Assembly (NCBI GenBank): GCA_019510305.1
Contig: JAEKKN010000017.1
Location: forward strand, 124,001-188,000
DNA from: Microbacterium sp.
GTDB taxonomy: Bacteria; Actinomycetota; Actinomycetes; Actinomycetales; Microbacteriaceae
DNA length: 64,000 nt
Reading direction: 5' to 3'
The notes under the pieces are model-generated. The model worked only from the letters and a program-made list of their open reading frames with translations, was not told where the DNA came from and ran no database searches. The position numbers were made by a program, and so were the translations under genes. Numbering within the stretch: the first letter of the stretch is position 1; the number at the start of each line of letters is the position of its first letter. Below are positions 1-8,308 of the stretch, one piece after another.

Positions 1-20
1 GGGTTCTCGGCGCGAGGATG

Positions 21-54
21 CCGTGCGCTCGACGAGTTCACGTGCACTCGACGG
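21..54. repeat. short GTGCACTCG-type repeat copy
   Basis: This non-coding stretch before the first gene contains CCGTGCGCTCGA, GAGTTCACG and TGCACTCGACGG in series. The same words, in a longer and partly inverted arrangement, occur at 18931-19012, which suggests a dispersed intergenic repeat family. Function unknown. The rest of bases 1-80 shows nothing else. Confidence 0.4.
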
Positions 55-80
55 CGGCGGCGCGACGCAGGGAGCGCGGG

Positions 81-422
81 TCAGCCCCGGGGGCGCTTCT
101 TGATGTCGTCGAGCATGGCGCGGAGCTCGGCCTCCTGCGCCGACTCCTGCGCCGACTCCGGGTCGTACGCGCGCAGCCGCACGCTGACCTCGTCGAGCAG
201 GTTGTCCACTGCATCCGCGTCGTAGCCGGCGCCGAAGAACGGCACGTTCCGGAACTGGGCGAGCACGAGCTCATCCATTCGGAGCGCGGGGCGGAACCCG
301 CGCTCCCCGGACCTCAGCGCGTCCACGCACCGCGCGAGGAAGGCGTCGACCTCCTCGACGTCGTACCGGCTTCCGGTGCGACGCAGCGGCAGCGTCGCCC
401 CGGCGAGCTGTGCGCTGTCCAT
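81..422 (-). CDS. DivIVA-domain protein, short
   Basis: This 113-residue protein carries two DivIVA-like repeats. Residues 20-36 (YDVEEVDAFLARCVDAL) and residues 67-80 (GYDADAVDNLLDEV) both match the hydrophobic pattern of the membrane-curvature-binding N-terminus of DivIVA/Wag31. The C-terminus (from about 86) is acidic and helical and contains a QESAQE repeat. It is much shorter than the cell-division protein Wag31 (usually over 200 residues), so it is probably an accessory protein, not the main polar scaffold. The ATG lies 5 nt after the purB stop, so it is probably the last gene of the phosphatase-purB-divIVA operon. Confidence 0.8.
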   Translation of the reverse strand: MDSAQLAGATLPLRRTGSRYDVEEVDAFLARCVDALRSGERGFRPALRMDELVLAQFRNVPFFGAGYDADAVDNLLDEVSVRLRAYDPESAQESAQEAELRAMLDDIKKRPRG

Positions 423-427
423 CCGGG

Positions 428-1810
428 CTACTTCGCGAGCTGCTCGGCGATGCCGATGTAGGTCGCGGGGGTCAGCTCGAGCAGGCGCTGCTTCGCGGCA
501 TCGCCGATCTCGAGCCCCTTGACGAACTCCGCGAGGTCGGCGGCGCCGACGCGGTGACCGCGCGTGAGCTCCTTGAGCAGCGCGTAGGGGTCGCTGATCG
601 CAGAGCGTCCGGCGACGACCTCGGCGCGGATGACGGTCTGGATCGCCTCGGCGAGGACCTCCCAGTTCACGTCGAGGTCGGCGAGCAGCACGTCGCGCGA
701 CAGCGAGATCGCGTTGAGTCCGCGGCGCAGGTTGTCGAGGGCGAGCAGCGAATGGCCGAACGCGACCCCGATGTTGCGCTGCGTCGTCGAGTCGGTGAGA
801 TCGCGCTGCATGCGCGAGGTCACCAGGGTCTGCGACAGCGAGTTCAGCAGGCTGCCTGCGATCTCGAGGTTCGCCTCGGCGTTCTCGAAGCGGATCGGGT
901 TGATCTTGTGCGGCATCGTCGACGAGCCGGTCGCGCCGGCCACGGGGATCTGCGCGAAGTAGCCGAGCGAGATGTAGGTCCAGATGTCGGTGGCGAGGTT
1001 GTGCAGGATGCCGCCTGCGTGACGCACGCGGTCGTAGAGTTCGACCTGCCAGTCGTGCGACTCGATCTGGGTGGTGAGGATGTTGAAGCCGAGACCGAGG
1101 CCCTCGATGTACTCGCGGGCGACCTCGGGCCAGTTCACATCCGGGTCGGCGGCCAGGTGGGCGGACCACGTGCCCGTCGCGCCCGAGAACTTCGCGAGGT
1201 AGTCGGATGCCGCGATCTGGCCGCGCACGCGCTCGAGGCGCCACGCGAAGACGGCGAGCTCCTTGCCCATGGTCGACGGGGTCGCCGGCTGACCGTGCGT
1301 GCGGGAGAGCATGGCGGCGTCGGCGTGCTCGACGGCGAGTTCGCGCAGCTTCGCGATCACGGTGTCGAGAGCCGGAAGCCAGACCTCCTCGACCGCGCGC
1401 TTCACGGTGAGCGCGTACGAGGCGGAGTTGATGTCCTCGCTCGTGCACGCGAAGTGCGTGAGCTCGGCGATCGCGTCGAGCCCGAGAGTCGACAGGCGGT
1501 CGCGCACCAGGTACTCGATCGCCTTGACGTCGTGCTGGGTGACGGCTTCCTTCTCGGCGAGCCAGTCGATCTCGGCCTGTCCGAAGTCGCGGTAGAGGGC
1601 GCGCAGGCGCTCCTTGTCGGCATCCGACAGCGGTGAGGTCTCGAAGAGCGAGCGGTCGGTGAGCGCGATCAGCCACTCGACCTCGACCTCGACGCGAGCG
1701 CGGTTCAGACCCGCCTCCGAGAGGAAGTCGGCGAGGCCGGTGACGGCGGAGCGGTAGCGGCCGTCGAGAGGGCTCAGGGGCTGCGGCGGGAGAGAGGGCT
1801 GGAAAGTCAG
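428..1810 (-). CDS. purB: adenylosuccinate lyase
   Basis: PurB cleaves SAICAR and adenylosuccinate, releasing fumarate in de novo purine synthesis. The 460-residue protein has the PurB N-terminus PLSPLDGRYR and the fumarase/aspartase signature SSTMPHKINPIRFENAE on the loop carrying the catalytic serine. Its length fits the Escherichia coli-type subfamily (about 456). The start is inferred. No ATG, GTG or TTG occurs in frame near the conserved N-terminus, and the CTG at 1810 has a perfect AGGAGG six bases upstream (1817-1822). Longer in-frame readings run into the phosphatase gene and add 32 residues without similarity. It lies 22 nt downstream of the phosphatase gene, so cotranscription is likely. 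Confidence 0.95.
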   Translation of the reverse strand: MTFQPSLPPQPLSPLDGRYRSAVTGLADFLSEAGLNRARVEVEVEWLIALTDRSLFETSPLSDADKERLRALYRDFGQAEIDWLAEKEAVTQHDVKAIEYLVRDRLSTLGLDAIAELTHFACTSEDINSASYALTVKRAVEEVWLPALDTVIAKLRELAVEHADAAMLSRTHGQPATPSTMGKELAVFAWRLERVRGQIAASDYLAKFSGATGTWSAHLAADPDVNWPEVAREYIEGLGLGFNILTTQIESHDWQVELYDRVRHAGGILHNLATDIWTYISLGYFAQIPVAGATGSSTMPHKINPIRFENAEANLEIAGSLLNSLSQTLVTSRMQRDLTDSTTQRNIGVAFGHSLLALDNLRRGLNAISLSRDVLLADLDVNWEVLAEAIQTVIRAEVVAGRSAISDPYALLKELTRGHRVGAADLAEFVKGLEIGDAAKQRLLELTPATYIGIAEQLAK

Positions 1811-1822
1811 GGGAGTCCTCCT
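1808..1822 (-). promoter_or_regulatory. AGGAGG ribosome binding site before a CTG start codon
   Basis: On the minus strand AGGAGG (1822-1817) is followed by six bases and CTG ACT TTC CAG, which begins the purB reading frame just before its conserved LSPLDGRYR sequence. A consensus site at ideal spacing points to initiation at CTG. Confidence 0.75.
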
Positions 1823-1832
1823 GATAGGGCCC

Positions 1833-2342
1833 CTAAGCGCGGGGCGTGCGAGGGGCGCGGAGGGCCGGTTCGAGCTGACGGAACAGGCCGCGGGTCGCCG
1901 CCTCAATCATACCGAGCACGGAATCGAACATCTCGGTGCCCGCGTAGTACGGGTCCGGCACGTCCTGGGTCGACGCATCCGGGTCGAAGGCGAGGAGCAG
2001 GGTGACCTTTCCCTCTTCGTCTTCGTCGTGCGCCCACTCGCGCAGGATGCGCTCGTGAGTGCGATCGAGGGCGACGATCAGATCGTTGTCGGCGAACGAC
2101 GAGGCGGTGAACTGCTTGGCCCGGTGCTGAGAGCCGTCGTATCCACGACGCGCGAGAGACTCGATCGTGCGTTCGTCGGCCCGCTCGCCGAGGTGCCAAT
2201 CGCCGGTTCCCGCGCTGCGCGAGACGATGCGCGTGCCGAGTCCCTGGCGCTCGGCGAGATCGCGGAACACCACCTCCGCCATCGGCGATCGGCAGATGTT
2301 CCCCGTGCACACGAAGAGCACGCGGAAGGGATCCGGGGACAT
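1833..2342 (-). CDS. low molecular weight protein-tyrosine phosphatase
   Basis: This protein (169 residues from the ATG) removes phosphate from phosphotyrosine in the cytoplasm, as PtpA-type enzymes do. The N-terminal P-loop VCTGNICRSPMAE fits CX5R(S/T) with nucleophile Cys12 and Arg18. The general acid is the aspartate of the later DPYY motif. Length is normal for the family. A GTG one codon upstream (2345) is possible, but the ATG has better spacing to GGGTGA. It is the first gene of a minus-strand group with purB and the DivIVA-domain gene; a functional link to purines is not evident. Confidence 0.9.
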   Translation of the reverse strand: MSPDPFRVLFVCTGNICRSPMAEVVFRDLAERQGLGTRIVSRSAGTGDWHLGERADERTIESLARRGYDGSQHRAKQFTASSFADNDLIVALDRTHERILREWAHDEDEEGKVTLLLAFDPDASTQDVPDPYYAGTEMFDSVLGMIEAATRGLFRQLEPALRAPRTPRA

Positions 2343-2470
2343 CACTCACCCATTCTGCCGGTCGTGCTGTCTTCCTGCACAGTCCGCCTCGGTCGCGGGC
2401 TCTCCACAGAACATGCGGATCGGCCGATTTCCGGGAGCGGAGCCGGGTCCGAGAAGCGGATGCTGTCGGC

Positions 2471-2731
2471 ATGCACTCCTTCGCAATCGCAGAATCCGGA
2501 ACCTCCGCCGACGCCTGGGCCTGCCTGCAGGCGGCGTCCGCCGTTGACGAGGCGATCTCCGCCCTGAACGCCGCAGGCGCCGCGCTCGTCGGTCTCACGG
2601 TCGACACCGAGTGGCAGTCCGACGGCGTGAGGGCGCTTCACGACACTCTCGCGGCGTTCCAGACGGCGGCCGGTGTCGAAGTCGGCCGGCTCAGCAGCCG
2701 CGCCTGGGAACTCGATCGGGCGCTGTCGTGA
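2471..2731 (+). CDS. small WXG100-like hypothetical protein
   Basis: This 86-residue, mostly helical, Ala-rich protein has a central WQSDGV turn. The size, the helix-turn-helix-like layout and the W-containing turn resemble WXG100 proteins, but the turn is W-Q-S and not the classic W-x-G, so membership is an inference. Its stop codon overlaps the GTG start of the next gene (GTGA), which implies translational coupling and a partner relationship. It might be a helper for secretion of the downstream protein; no ESX ATPase gene is seen in the window. Confidence 0.65.
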   Translation: MHSFAIAESGTSADAWACLQAASAVDEAISALNAAGAALVGLTVDTEWQSDGVRALHDTLAAFQTAAGVEVGRLSSRAWELDRALS

Positions 2732-4005
2732 GTGCCGGCATCGACATCGGCTACGGCGGGGCGATCTCGGTCGATCCCGCGGCGCTGCGCGACGTGGCGG
2801 CGCGGATGGTGGGCCTGGGAGGCGACTTCGACGACGCGTGCTCCGCGATCCGCACCGCGCATCAGCTCGTCGTCGACACCGCCGGCCTCAGCGAACAGGT
2901 CGACACTGTCGCTCTGTGGGCCAGCGGAGACGCGGCCGATCAGCTCCGCGCGGACTGCGAGTCGGCCGTCGTCGGCACGCGGCTCATGGCCGACGTCTAC
3001 GAGTACACCGAGCTCAAGGCCGAGGCCGACGCGCTGGCGCTGAGCGATCGGGCCGCCGCAGACGCCCTGTATCTGCGGATGGAGGCGCTCGCCGAAGCGG
3101 AGCCTCGCGTGGTGGACATGTCGACCATGCTCGTGCAGGGATGGGAGGATGCTCGTTTCGAGGGGCTCGACAGCCAGTTCATCCCGGGCGGGCTGGGCGT
3201 GCTGTTCGGCATGGGCGGCATGGTCGGCGCCCACGCCGGCTTCGGCAAGATCTGGCCGGGGATGCGTCTCACGCACCTGTTCCACAAGGTCCAGGTGTGC
3301 CCGGTGAAGACCACGTCGCCGACGGGTGCACCGACGAGCCTTCCCGAGGCCTTCCGGCGGATGCCGCAGAGCGACGGCGCGCAGGTGGCCGTCGAGAAGT
3401 ACACGATGGAAGACGGCAGCGCGAAGTACGTCGCGTACCTCAAGGGCACGCAGAGCGTCGGCTTCGGCGGCGAAGAGCCATGGGACATGGCGTCGAACAC
3501 CGAGCTGTACGGCGGCAAGACGTCGGCGTCGTACCAGGCGACGCTCGATGCCCTCGATGCTGCGGGCGCGCGGCCGGGCGACGAGGTCGACATCGTGGCG
3601 CATTCGCAGTCGGGGATGATCGCGGCGCATCTCTCGATGGAGAGCGAGTTCGATGTGCGTGTGCAGATCACGGCAGGCAGCCCGGTCGAGCCGACCGTCG
3701 GCGACGACCAGATCCTCGTGCAGTTCCGGCACACCGACGACGTCGTCAGCAGTCTCTCCGGCGGGGGATCGCCCGGCGCCAGCGGAAGCCCCGGCAGCTT
3801 CACGGTCACGAGGGAAGGCGACCCCGGGGCCGGGCTGCAGGATCTGCTGCTCGACACGCACATGCTCGACTCGTACATCGAGACGGCCGAGCTGGCCGAG
3901 ACATCGGGCGATCCCCGGGTCGAGTCCCTCGACGACTTCTGGGCGGGCCTGAACGAGGCCGTCAAGATCGAGAGGACCGAGTATCACGCTGAGCGGAATG
4001 GATAG
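2728..4005 (+). CDS. alpha/beta-hydrolase-like protein with WXG-type helical N-terminus
   Basis: This 425-residue protein starts at a GTG that overlaps the preceding stop codon. Residues 1 to about 150 are Ala-rich helices resembling WXG/LXG modules. The middle has a small glycine-rich apolar segment (GVLFGMGGMVGAHAGFG). A lipase-like nucleophile elbow AHSQSGM follows near residue 295, after a DEVDIVAH strand, as in serine alpha/beta-hydrolases. A Gly/Ser/Pro-rich loop lies near residue 350. The layout (small partner plus larger protein with helical N-terminus and hydrolase domain) suggests a secreted effector, but substrate and secretion route are unknown and no immunity gene is recognised. 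Confidence 0.65.
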   Translation: MSAGIDIGYGGAISVDPAALRDVAARMVGLGGDFDDACSAIRTAHQLVVDTAGLSEQVDTVALWASGDAADQLRADCESAVVGTRLMADVYEYTELKAEADALALSDRAAADALYLRMEALAEAEPRVVDMSTMLVQGWEDARFEGLDSQFIPGGLGVLFGMGGMVGAHAGFGKIWPGMRLTHLFHKVQVCPVKTTSPTGAPTSLPEAFRRMPQSDGAQVAVEKYTMEDGSAKYVAYLKGTQSVGFGGEEPWDMASNTELYGGKTSASYQATLDALDAAGARPGDEVDIVAHSQSGMIAAHLSMESEFDVRVQITAGSPVEPTVGDDQILVQFRHTDDVVSSLSGGGSPGASGSPGSFTVTREGDPGAGLQDLLLDTHMLDSYIETAELAETSGDPRVESLDDFWAGLNEAVKIERTEYHAERNG

Positions 4006-4061
4006 GGTGGTGCGCAACGGCGCATGCGCGCCGGGAGCGAGCACGACCGGGGGGAATGCTG

Positions 4062-4526
4062 ATGATCATCTGGCGCGGGTGGGGGATTCTGGCGTTCATC
4101 TACGCCGCGGTCGCCATGATGCTCTTCCTGGGGCTCGCGTCGACGCTCGTTCCAGATGCGGCGTTGCCCTTCACCGCCGCCGTCGGCCTCCTGGGCGCAG
4201 CCGCAGCGACCTGGTTCACGGGCATCGCCATGAACCGCACCGGTCCGCAGCGCAAGATCGACGCCTGGGCTCAGGGCCGCCGCGCTCAGCTCGACGAACT
4301 CGTCGCGACCGGACGGTTCTCACTCGGTCCCGGTCAGCCGCAGCCCACGTCTCTCGAGGAGGCGCGGCAGATGGCGGATGCCGTGCTCGCGCACGAGGTC
4401 GAGCAGACCAAGAAGGCCTACAACGTGCACACGCTGTTCTTCATCCCGATGCAGTATCTCGCGTTCGCGTGGGCGGGCATCGCGGTGATCGTGGTGATCG
4501 CCGGACTCGTGTCGGCGATGCGCTGA
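4062..4526 (+). CDS. hypothetical membrane protein
   Basis: This 154-residue protein has two closely spaced N-terminal transmembrane helices, a cytoplasm-sized polar middle (about residues 55-115) and one C-terminal transmembrane helix before the terminal SAMR. The ATG at 4062 is chosen because GGGGGGA lies six bases upstream; the ATG at 4056 is too close to it. The gene follows the hydrolase-like gene by about 55 nt in the same direction, so it may be the third member of that unit. I do not recognise a family. Confidence 0.7.
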   Translation: MIIWRGWGILAFIYAAVAMMLFLGLASTLVPDAALPFTAAVGLLGAAAATWFTGIAMNRTGPQRKIDAWAQGRRAQLDELVATGRFSLGPGQPQPTSLEEARQMADAVLAHEVEQTKKAYNVHTLFFIPMQYLAFAWAGIAVIVVIAGLVSAMR

Positions 4527-4547
4527 ACGAGCGGGCGGCGGCGGCGG

Positions 4548-4952
4548 TCAGTCGCGACGCGCCCGCTTCGCCTGCGGGCGCAGGATGAAGCCGAAGACGC
4601 CGTTGATGACCGAGATGATCAGTGCGGCCAGCACGCCCCACCAGAAGTCGCCGACCGTGAGACCCCAGCCGAACGACTGCGTGATCCAGGCGGTGAGCCA
4701 CAGCAGGAAGCCGTTGATCACGAAGCCGATCAGTCCGAAGGTGATGATGTAGAGCGGGAACGCCACGATCTTCACCACGGTGCCGATGATCGTGTTGACG
4801 AGCGCGAAGATCGCGGCGACGGCGAGCAGGGTGAGCACGAGCTGCAGCGTCTCGCCGGGCGGGAACGCCGTCACGGTCACCTGCAAGGCGGGGATCAGCG
4901 TCACCACCCACAGGGCGAACGCGTTCACGACGACTCTGATGATGAAGCGCAT
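4548..4952 (-). CDS. phage holin family protein (YvlD/DUF360-like)
   Basis: This 134-residue protein has four predicted membrane helices. The motif GTVVKIVAFPLYIITFGL followed by INGFLLWLTAW is characteristic of the 'phage holin family 4' membrane proteins found widely in bacterial chromosomes. It ends in a basic tail (RPQAKRARRD). Despite the family name there is no prophage context. Its role in the cell is not established. It is divergent from hisC and convergent with the preceding membrane protein. Confidence 0.8.
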   Translation of the reverse strand: MRFIIRVVVNAFALWVVTLIPALQVTVTAFPPGETLQLVLTLLAVAAIFALVNTIIGTVVKIVAFPLYIITFGLIGFVINGFLLWLTAWITQSFGWGLTVGDFWWGVLAALIISVINGVFGFILRPQAKRARRD

Positions 4953-5014
4953 AGTCCTCTCAGTCTCACACGCCCGGCCTGAGATGTCAGCGGGTGTCAT
5001 GATCTCGGAATCTC

Positions 5015-5028
5015 TAGACTCGGAACCG
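5015..5028 (+). promoter_or_regulatory. -10 hexamer of leaderless hisC transcript
   Basis: TAGACT (5015-5020) ends seven bases before the GTG start at 5028 and no ribosome binding site precedes it, so transcription and translation probably begin at the same position. Confidence 0.55.
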
Positions 5029-6095
5029 TGACCGACCCGATCCTGCCCCGCATCCGCCCCGCCATCGCCGCCCTCGCGCCGTACCGTCAGGGCAAGCAGG
5101 CGGGCCCCGAGGCGTTCAAGCTCTCGAGCAACGAGAACCCGTTCGAGCCGCTCCCGTCGGTCCTCGAGGCTCTCCAGCACACGACGCCGATCAATCGCTA
5201 CCCCGACGCCACGGCCGGCCGGTTGCGCGAGCGTCTCGGCATGCGCTTCAGCGTCGACCCGAACCAGGTGCACGTCGCCGCAGGGAGCGTCTCGATCCTG
5301 CACCAGCTGATCCTCGCCACTGCGTCCGTCGGCGACGAGGTCGTCTACGCGTGGCGTTCCTTCGAGGCCTACCCGAGTCTGCCGCTGGTCGCGGGAGCCA
5401 CCGGCATCCAGGTCCCGCTGACCGCCGACTTCCGTCACGACCTCGACGCGATGGCGGATGCCGTGACCGAGCGCACGCGCGCGATCATCCTGTGCACTCC
5501 CAACAACCCGACCGGGCCGATCATCACGAGCGACGAGTTCGCGAACTTCGTGGCCCGCGTGCCCGGCGACGTCCTGATCGTCCTCGACGAGGCGTACGCC
5601 GAGTTCGTCACGGCTCCCGATGCCGTCGACGGCCTCGCCGAGCGCGTGTTCGAGCGGCACCCGAACGTCGTCGTGCTGCGCACCTTCTCGAAGGCCTACG
5701 GACTCGCCGGCCTCCGCATCGGCTATGCGGTCGGCAACGAGACCGTCCTGAACGCCGCCCGCAGCACCGGCATCCCGCTGTCGGTCACCTCCTCCGCCGA
5801 GAACGCCGCGATCGCGAGCCTCGACGCCGAACCCGAGCTGCTCAAGCGCGTCGCCCAGATCGCCGAGCGCCGCACGCGCCTGGTCGACGGTCTGCGGGCT
5901 CAAGGCTGGGACGTGCCCGATGCGCAGGGCAACTTCGTATGGCTGCCGACGGGGGAGCAGACGGATGCCGTCGCCGCCCATTTCGCCCAGAACGACCTCG
6001 TCGTGCGTCCGTTCTCGGGCGACGGCATCCGCATCTCGGTCGGAGAAGAAGCGTCCATCGGACGCGTGCTCGAGGTCGCGCGGACCGCTCGCTGA
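5028..6095 (+). CDS. hisC: histidinol-phosphate/aromatic aminotransferase
   Basis: This PLP-dependent class I/II aminotransferase has 355 residues. The motif TFSKAYGLAGLRIGYA contains the PLP lysine Lys222, preceded by the NNPTGP loop and LDEAYAEF (the Asp binding the pyridine nitrogen). These features fit the HisC/PatA subgroup, which converts histidinol phosphate and imidazole-acetol phosphate, or aromatic 2-oxo acids. It is not among other his genes here, so it may be the aromatic paralogue (PatA/HisC2). The gene seems leaderless. Confidence 0.85.
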   Translation: MTDPILPRIRPAIAALAPYRQGKQAGPEAFKLSSNENPFEPLPSVLEALQHTTPINRYPDATAGRLRERLGMRFSVDPNQVHVAAGSVSILHQLILATASVGDEVVYAWRSFEAYPSLPLVAGATGIQVPLTADFRHDLDAMADAVTERTRAIILCTPNNPTGPIITSDEFANFVARVPGDVLIVLDEAYAEFVTAPDAVDGLAERVFERHPNVVVLRTFSKAYGLAGLRIGYAVGNETVLNAARSTGIPLSVTSSAENAAIASLDAEPELLKRVAQIAERRTRLVDGLRAQGWDVPDAQGNFVWLPTGEQTDAVAAHFAQNDLVVRPFSGDGIRISVGEEASIGRVLEVARTAR

Positions 6096-6166
6096 GCGCA
6101 ATCCTCCGGTTTCCCGACAGATACAAGGGCGTCCTAGGTATGCGTGCCCGGGAATGCGGGCGCGGG

Positions 6167-6179
6167 TAGCGTGGGCACG
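6167..6179 (+). promoter_or_regulatory. -10 hexamer of leaderless E1alpha transcript
   Basis: TAGCGT (6167-6172) ends six bases before the GTG start at 6179 and no Shine-Dalgarno sequence is present. Confidence 0.5.
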
Positions 6180-7303
6180 TGACCACCTCCGAGACCCCCC
6201 TCGTGCAAGTCCTCGACGCAGCCGGACGGTTCGCCCCGTCCCAGGCCGCCGAGCGCTACCTCCCGCTGATCGAGAAGATCAGCGACGCGGAACTCGAGCA
6301 GTTCTACCGCGACATGGTCGTCATCCGGGCGATCGACACCCAGGCCACCAACCTGCAGCGGCAGGGCCAGCTCGCGCTCTGGCCACCGTCTCGCGGGCAG
6401 GAGGCCGCGCAGGTCGGCTCCGGCCGTGCGGCCCGCGCGCAGGACACGATCTTCCCGTCGTACCGCGAGCACGCGGTCACCCGCATCCGCGGCGTCGACC
6501 CGGTCGACATCATCAAGCTCATGCGCGGCGTCTCGCACGGCGGCTGGGATCCGACCGACCCGAAGAACGGCAACACCCGGCTCTACACACTGGTGCTCGG
6601 CTCGCAGGTGCTGCACGCCACGGGCTACGCGATGGGGCTGTCGTTCGACGGCCGCAGCGGAACCGGCGACCCCGACCGCGACGAGGCCGTCATCGTCTAC
6701 TACGGCGACGGCGCATCCAGCCAGGGCGATGTGCACGAGGCCATGGTCTTCGCCGCGAGCTACCAGTCCCCTACGGTGTTCTTCCTGCAGAACAACCACT
6801 GGGCCATCTCGGTGCCCGTGTCGACCCAGTCGCGCGTGCCGTTGGTTCAGCGCAGCGCGGGCTACGGCATCCCCAGCGTCCGCGTGGACGGCAACGACGT
6901 CCTCGCCAGCTACGCCGTGTCGCGCATCGCCCTCGACGAGGCCCGCAACGGCGAAGGTCCTCGAGCCATCGAGGCCGTGACCTACCGCGTCGGCGCGCAC
7001 ACCACGAGCGACGATCCCACGAAGTACCGCGGCTCCGAGGAAGAGGAGTCGTGGGCGCAGCGCGACCCGATCGCCCGCATGCGCGCGTTCCTGTCGGACA
7101 GAGGAGCGGCAGAGGGCTTCTTCGCCGAGGTCGAGGCCGAGGCGGCGGATGCTGCCGAAGACCTCCGCGCCCGCACGGTCGAGCTCGGCCCGCCCAGCGC
7201 CGACAAGATGTTCGACCACGTGTACAGCGAACCGCATCCGCTAATCGCTGAGCAGAAGGCGTGGCGCGCCGCCTACGAGGCGTCGTTCGAAGGAGGCAAC
7301 TGA
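6179..7303 (+). CDS. 2-oxoacid dehydrogenase E1 component, alpha subunit
   Basis: This thiamine-diphosphate-dependent decarboxylase subunit has 374 residues. The ThDP/Mg motif GDGASSQGDVHEAM... QNNHWAISVP is intact, and GAHTTSDDPTKYR forms the region of the phosphorylation-type loop. It forms an alpha2beta2 E1 with the next gene and feeds acyl groups to E2. Sequence alone does not settle whether the substrate is pyruvate or branched-chain 2-oxo acids; the HTTSDDPTKYR segment occurs in both groups. The first gene of an E1alpha-E1beta-E2 operon. Confidence 0.9.
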   Translation: MTTSETPLVQVLDAAGRFAPSQAAERYLPLIEKISDAELEQFYRDMVVIRAIDTQATNLQRQGQLALWPPSRGQEAAQVGSGRAARAQDTIFPSYREHAVTRIRGVDPVDIIKLMRGVSHGGWDPTDPKNGNTRLYTLVLGSQVLHATGYAMGLSFDGRSGTGDPDRDEAVIVYYGDGASSQGDVHEAMVFAASYQSPTVFFLQNNHWAISVPVSTQSRVPLVQRSAGYGIPSVRVDGNDVLASYAVSRIALDEARNGEGPRAIEAVTYRVGAHTTSDDPTKYRGSEEEESWAQRDPIARMRAFLSDRGAAEGFFAEVEAEAADAAEDLRARTVELGPPSADKMFDHVYSEPHPLIAEQKAWRAAYEASFEGGN

Positions 7304-7305
7304 TC

Positions 7306-8286
7306 ATGACTCTCGAGACGATGCCGTTCAGCAAGGCTCTCAACGCAGGACTCCGCCGCGCCATGGAGGACGACGAGAAGGTACTGCTCATGGGTGAGGA
7401 CATCGGCAAGCTCGGCGGCGTGTTCCGTGTGACCGAGCACCTGCAGCGCGACTTCGGAGAGAAGCGGGTGCTCGACACCCCGCTCGCCGAGTCGGGGATC
7501 GTCGGCACCGCGATCGGTCTCGCGATGGTCGGATTCCGTCCCGTGATCGAGATCCAGTTCGACGGGTTCGTCTTCCCGGCCTTCGACCAGATCACCACGC
7601 AGCTCGCGAAGCTCACGAACCGCCACGAGGGGAAGCTCTCGCTCCCGATCGTGATCCGCATCCCCTATGGCGGACACATCGGCGCCGTCGAGCATCACCA
7701 GGAGAGCCCCGAGGCGTACTTCGCGCACACTCCGGGTCTGCGGGTGGTGAGCCCGTCGACGCCGAACGACGCGTACTGGATGATCCAGGAGGCGATCGCC
7801 TCGAACGACCCCGTGATCTTCATGGAGCCGAAGAGCCGCTACTGGCCCAAGGGCGAGGTCGAACTGGATGCGTCGGCCGCCCCGCTGCACGCCTCTCGCG
7901 TCGTCAGGACCGGCAGCGACGTCACGCTCGTCGGTCACGGCGCCATGGTCACCACGCTGCTGCAGGCCGCGGCGCTCGCCGAAGCCGAGGGTACGAGCTG
8001 CGAGGTCGTCGACGTGCGCTCGCTGTCGCCGATCGACTACGAGCCGATCCTCGACTCCGTGCGCAAGACCGGCCGCATGGTCTATGCGCAGGAGGCGCAG
8101 GGCTTCACGAGCGTCGGCAGCGAGGTCGCGGCGACCGTCATGGAGCGCGCGTTCTACGCTCTCGAAGCGCCCGTGCTGCGGGTGTCGGGCTACGACACCC
8201 CGTTCCCACCCGCGAAGCTCGAGGGCTCCTACCTTCCGGATGCCGACCGCATCCTCGAAGCCGTCGACCGTTCGCTCGCCTACTGA
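7306..8286 (+). CDS. 2-oxoacid dehydrogenase E1 component, beta subunit
   Basis: This 326-residue transketolase-like beta subunit pairs with E1alpha. Recognisable elements are [16 protein letters not shown] near the N-terminus, the [15 protein letters not shown] strand and [20 protein letters not shown] in the active-site loop. The C-terminal domain has [19 protein letters not shown] sequence (seen as [15 protein letters not shown]). It starts two bases after the E1alpha stop, with GGAGG upstream of the ATG. Confidence 0.93.
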   Translation: MTLETMPFSKALNAGLRRAMEDDEKVLLMGEDIGKLGGVFRVTEHLQRDFGEKRVLDTPLAESGIVGTAIGLAMVGFRPVIEIQFDGFVFPAFDQITTQLAKLTNRHEGKLSLPIVIRIPYGGHIGAVEHHQESPEAYFAHTPGLRVVSPSTPNDAYWMIQEAIASNDPVIFMEPKSRYWPKGEVELDASAAPLHASRVVRTGSDVTLVGHGAMVTTLLQAAALAEAEGTSCEVVDVRSLSPIDYEPILDSVRKTGRMVYAQEAQGFTSVGSEVAATVMERAFYALEAPVLRVSGYDTPFPPAKLEGSYLPDADRILEAVDRSLAY

Positions 8287-8308
8287 TCGTTCTGAAGGGA
8301 CCCCACCC

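Noticed and set aside
81..1676. Very long minus-strand frame through the purB region
   Set aside because: Only its last 113 codons (the DivIVA-domain protein) resemble a real protein; the rest is arginine-rich shadow of purB.
4548..4952. Holin gene as sign of a prophage
   Set aside because: No other phage genes, integrase or attachment sites are near; this membrane family is common in bacterial chromosomes.
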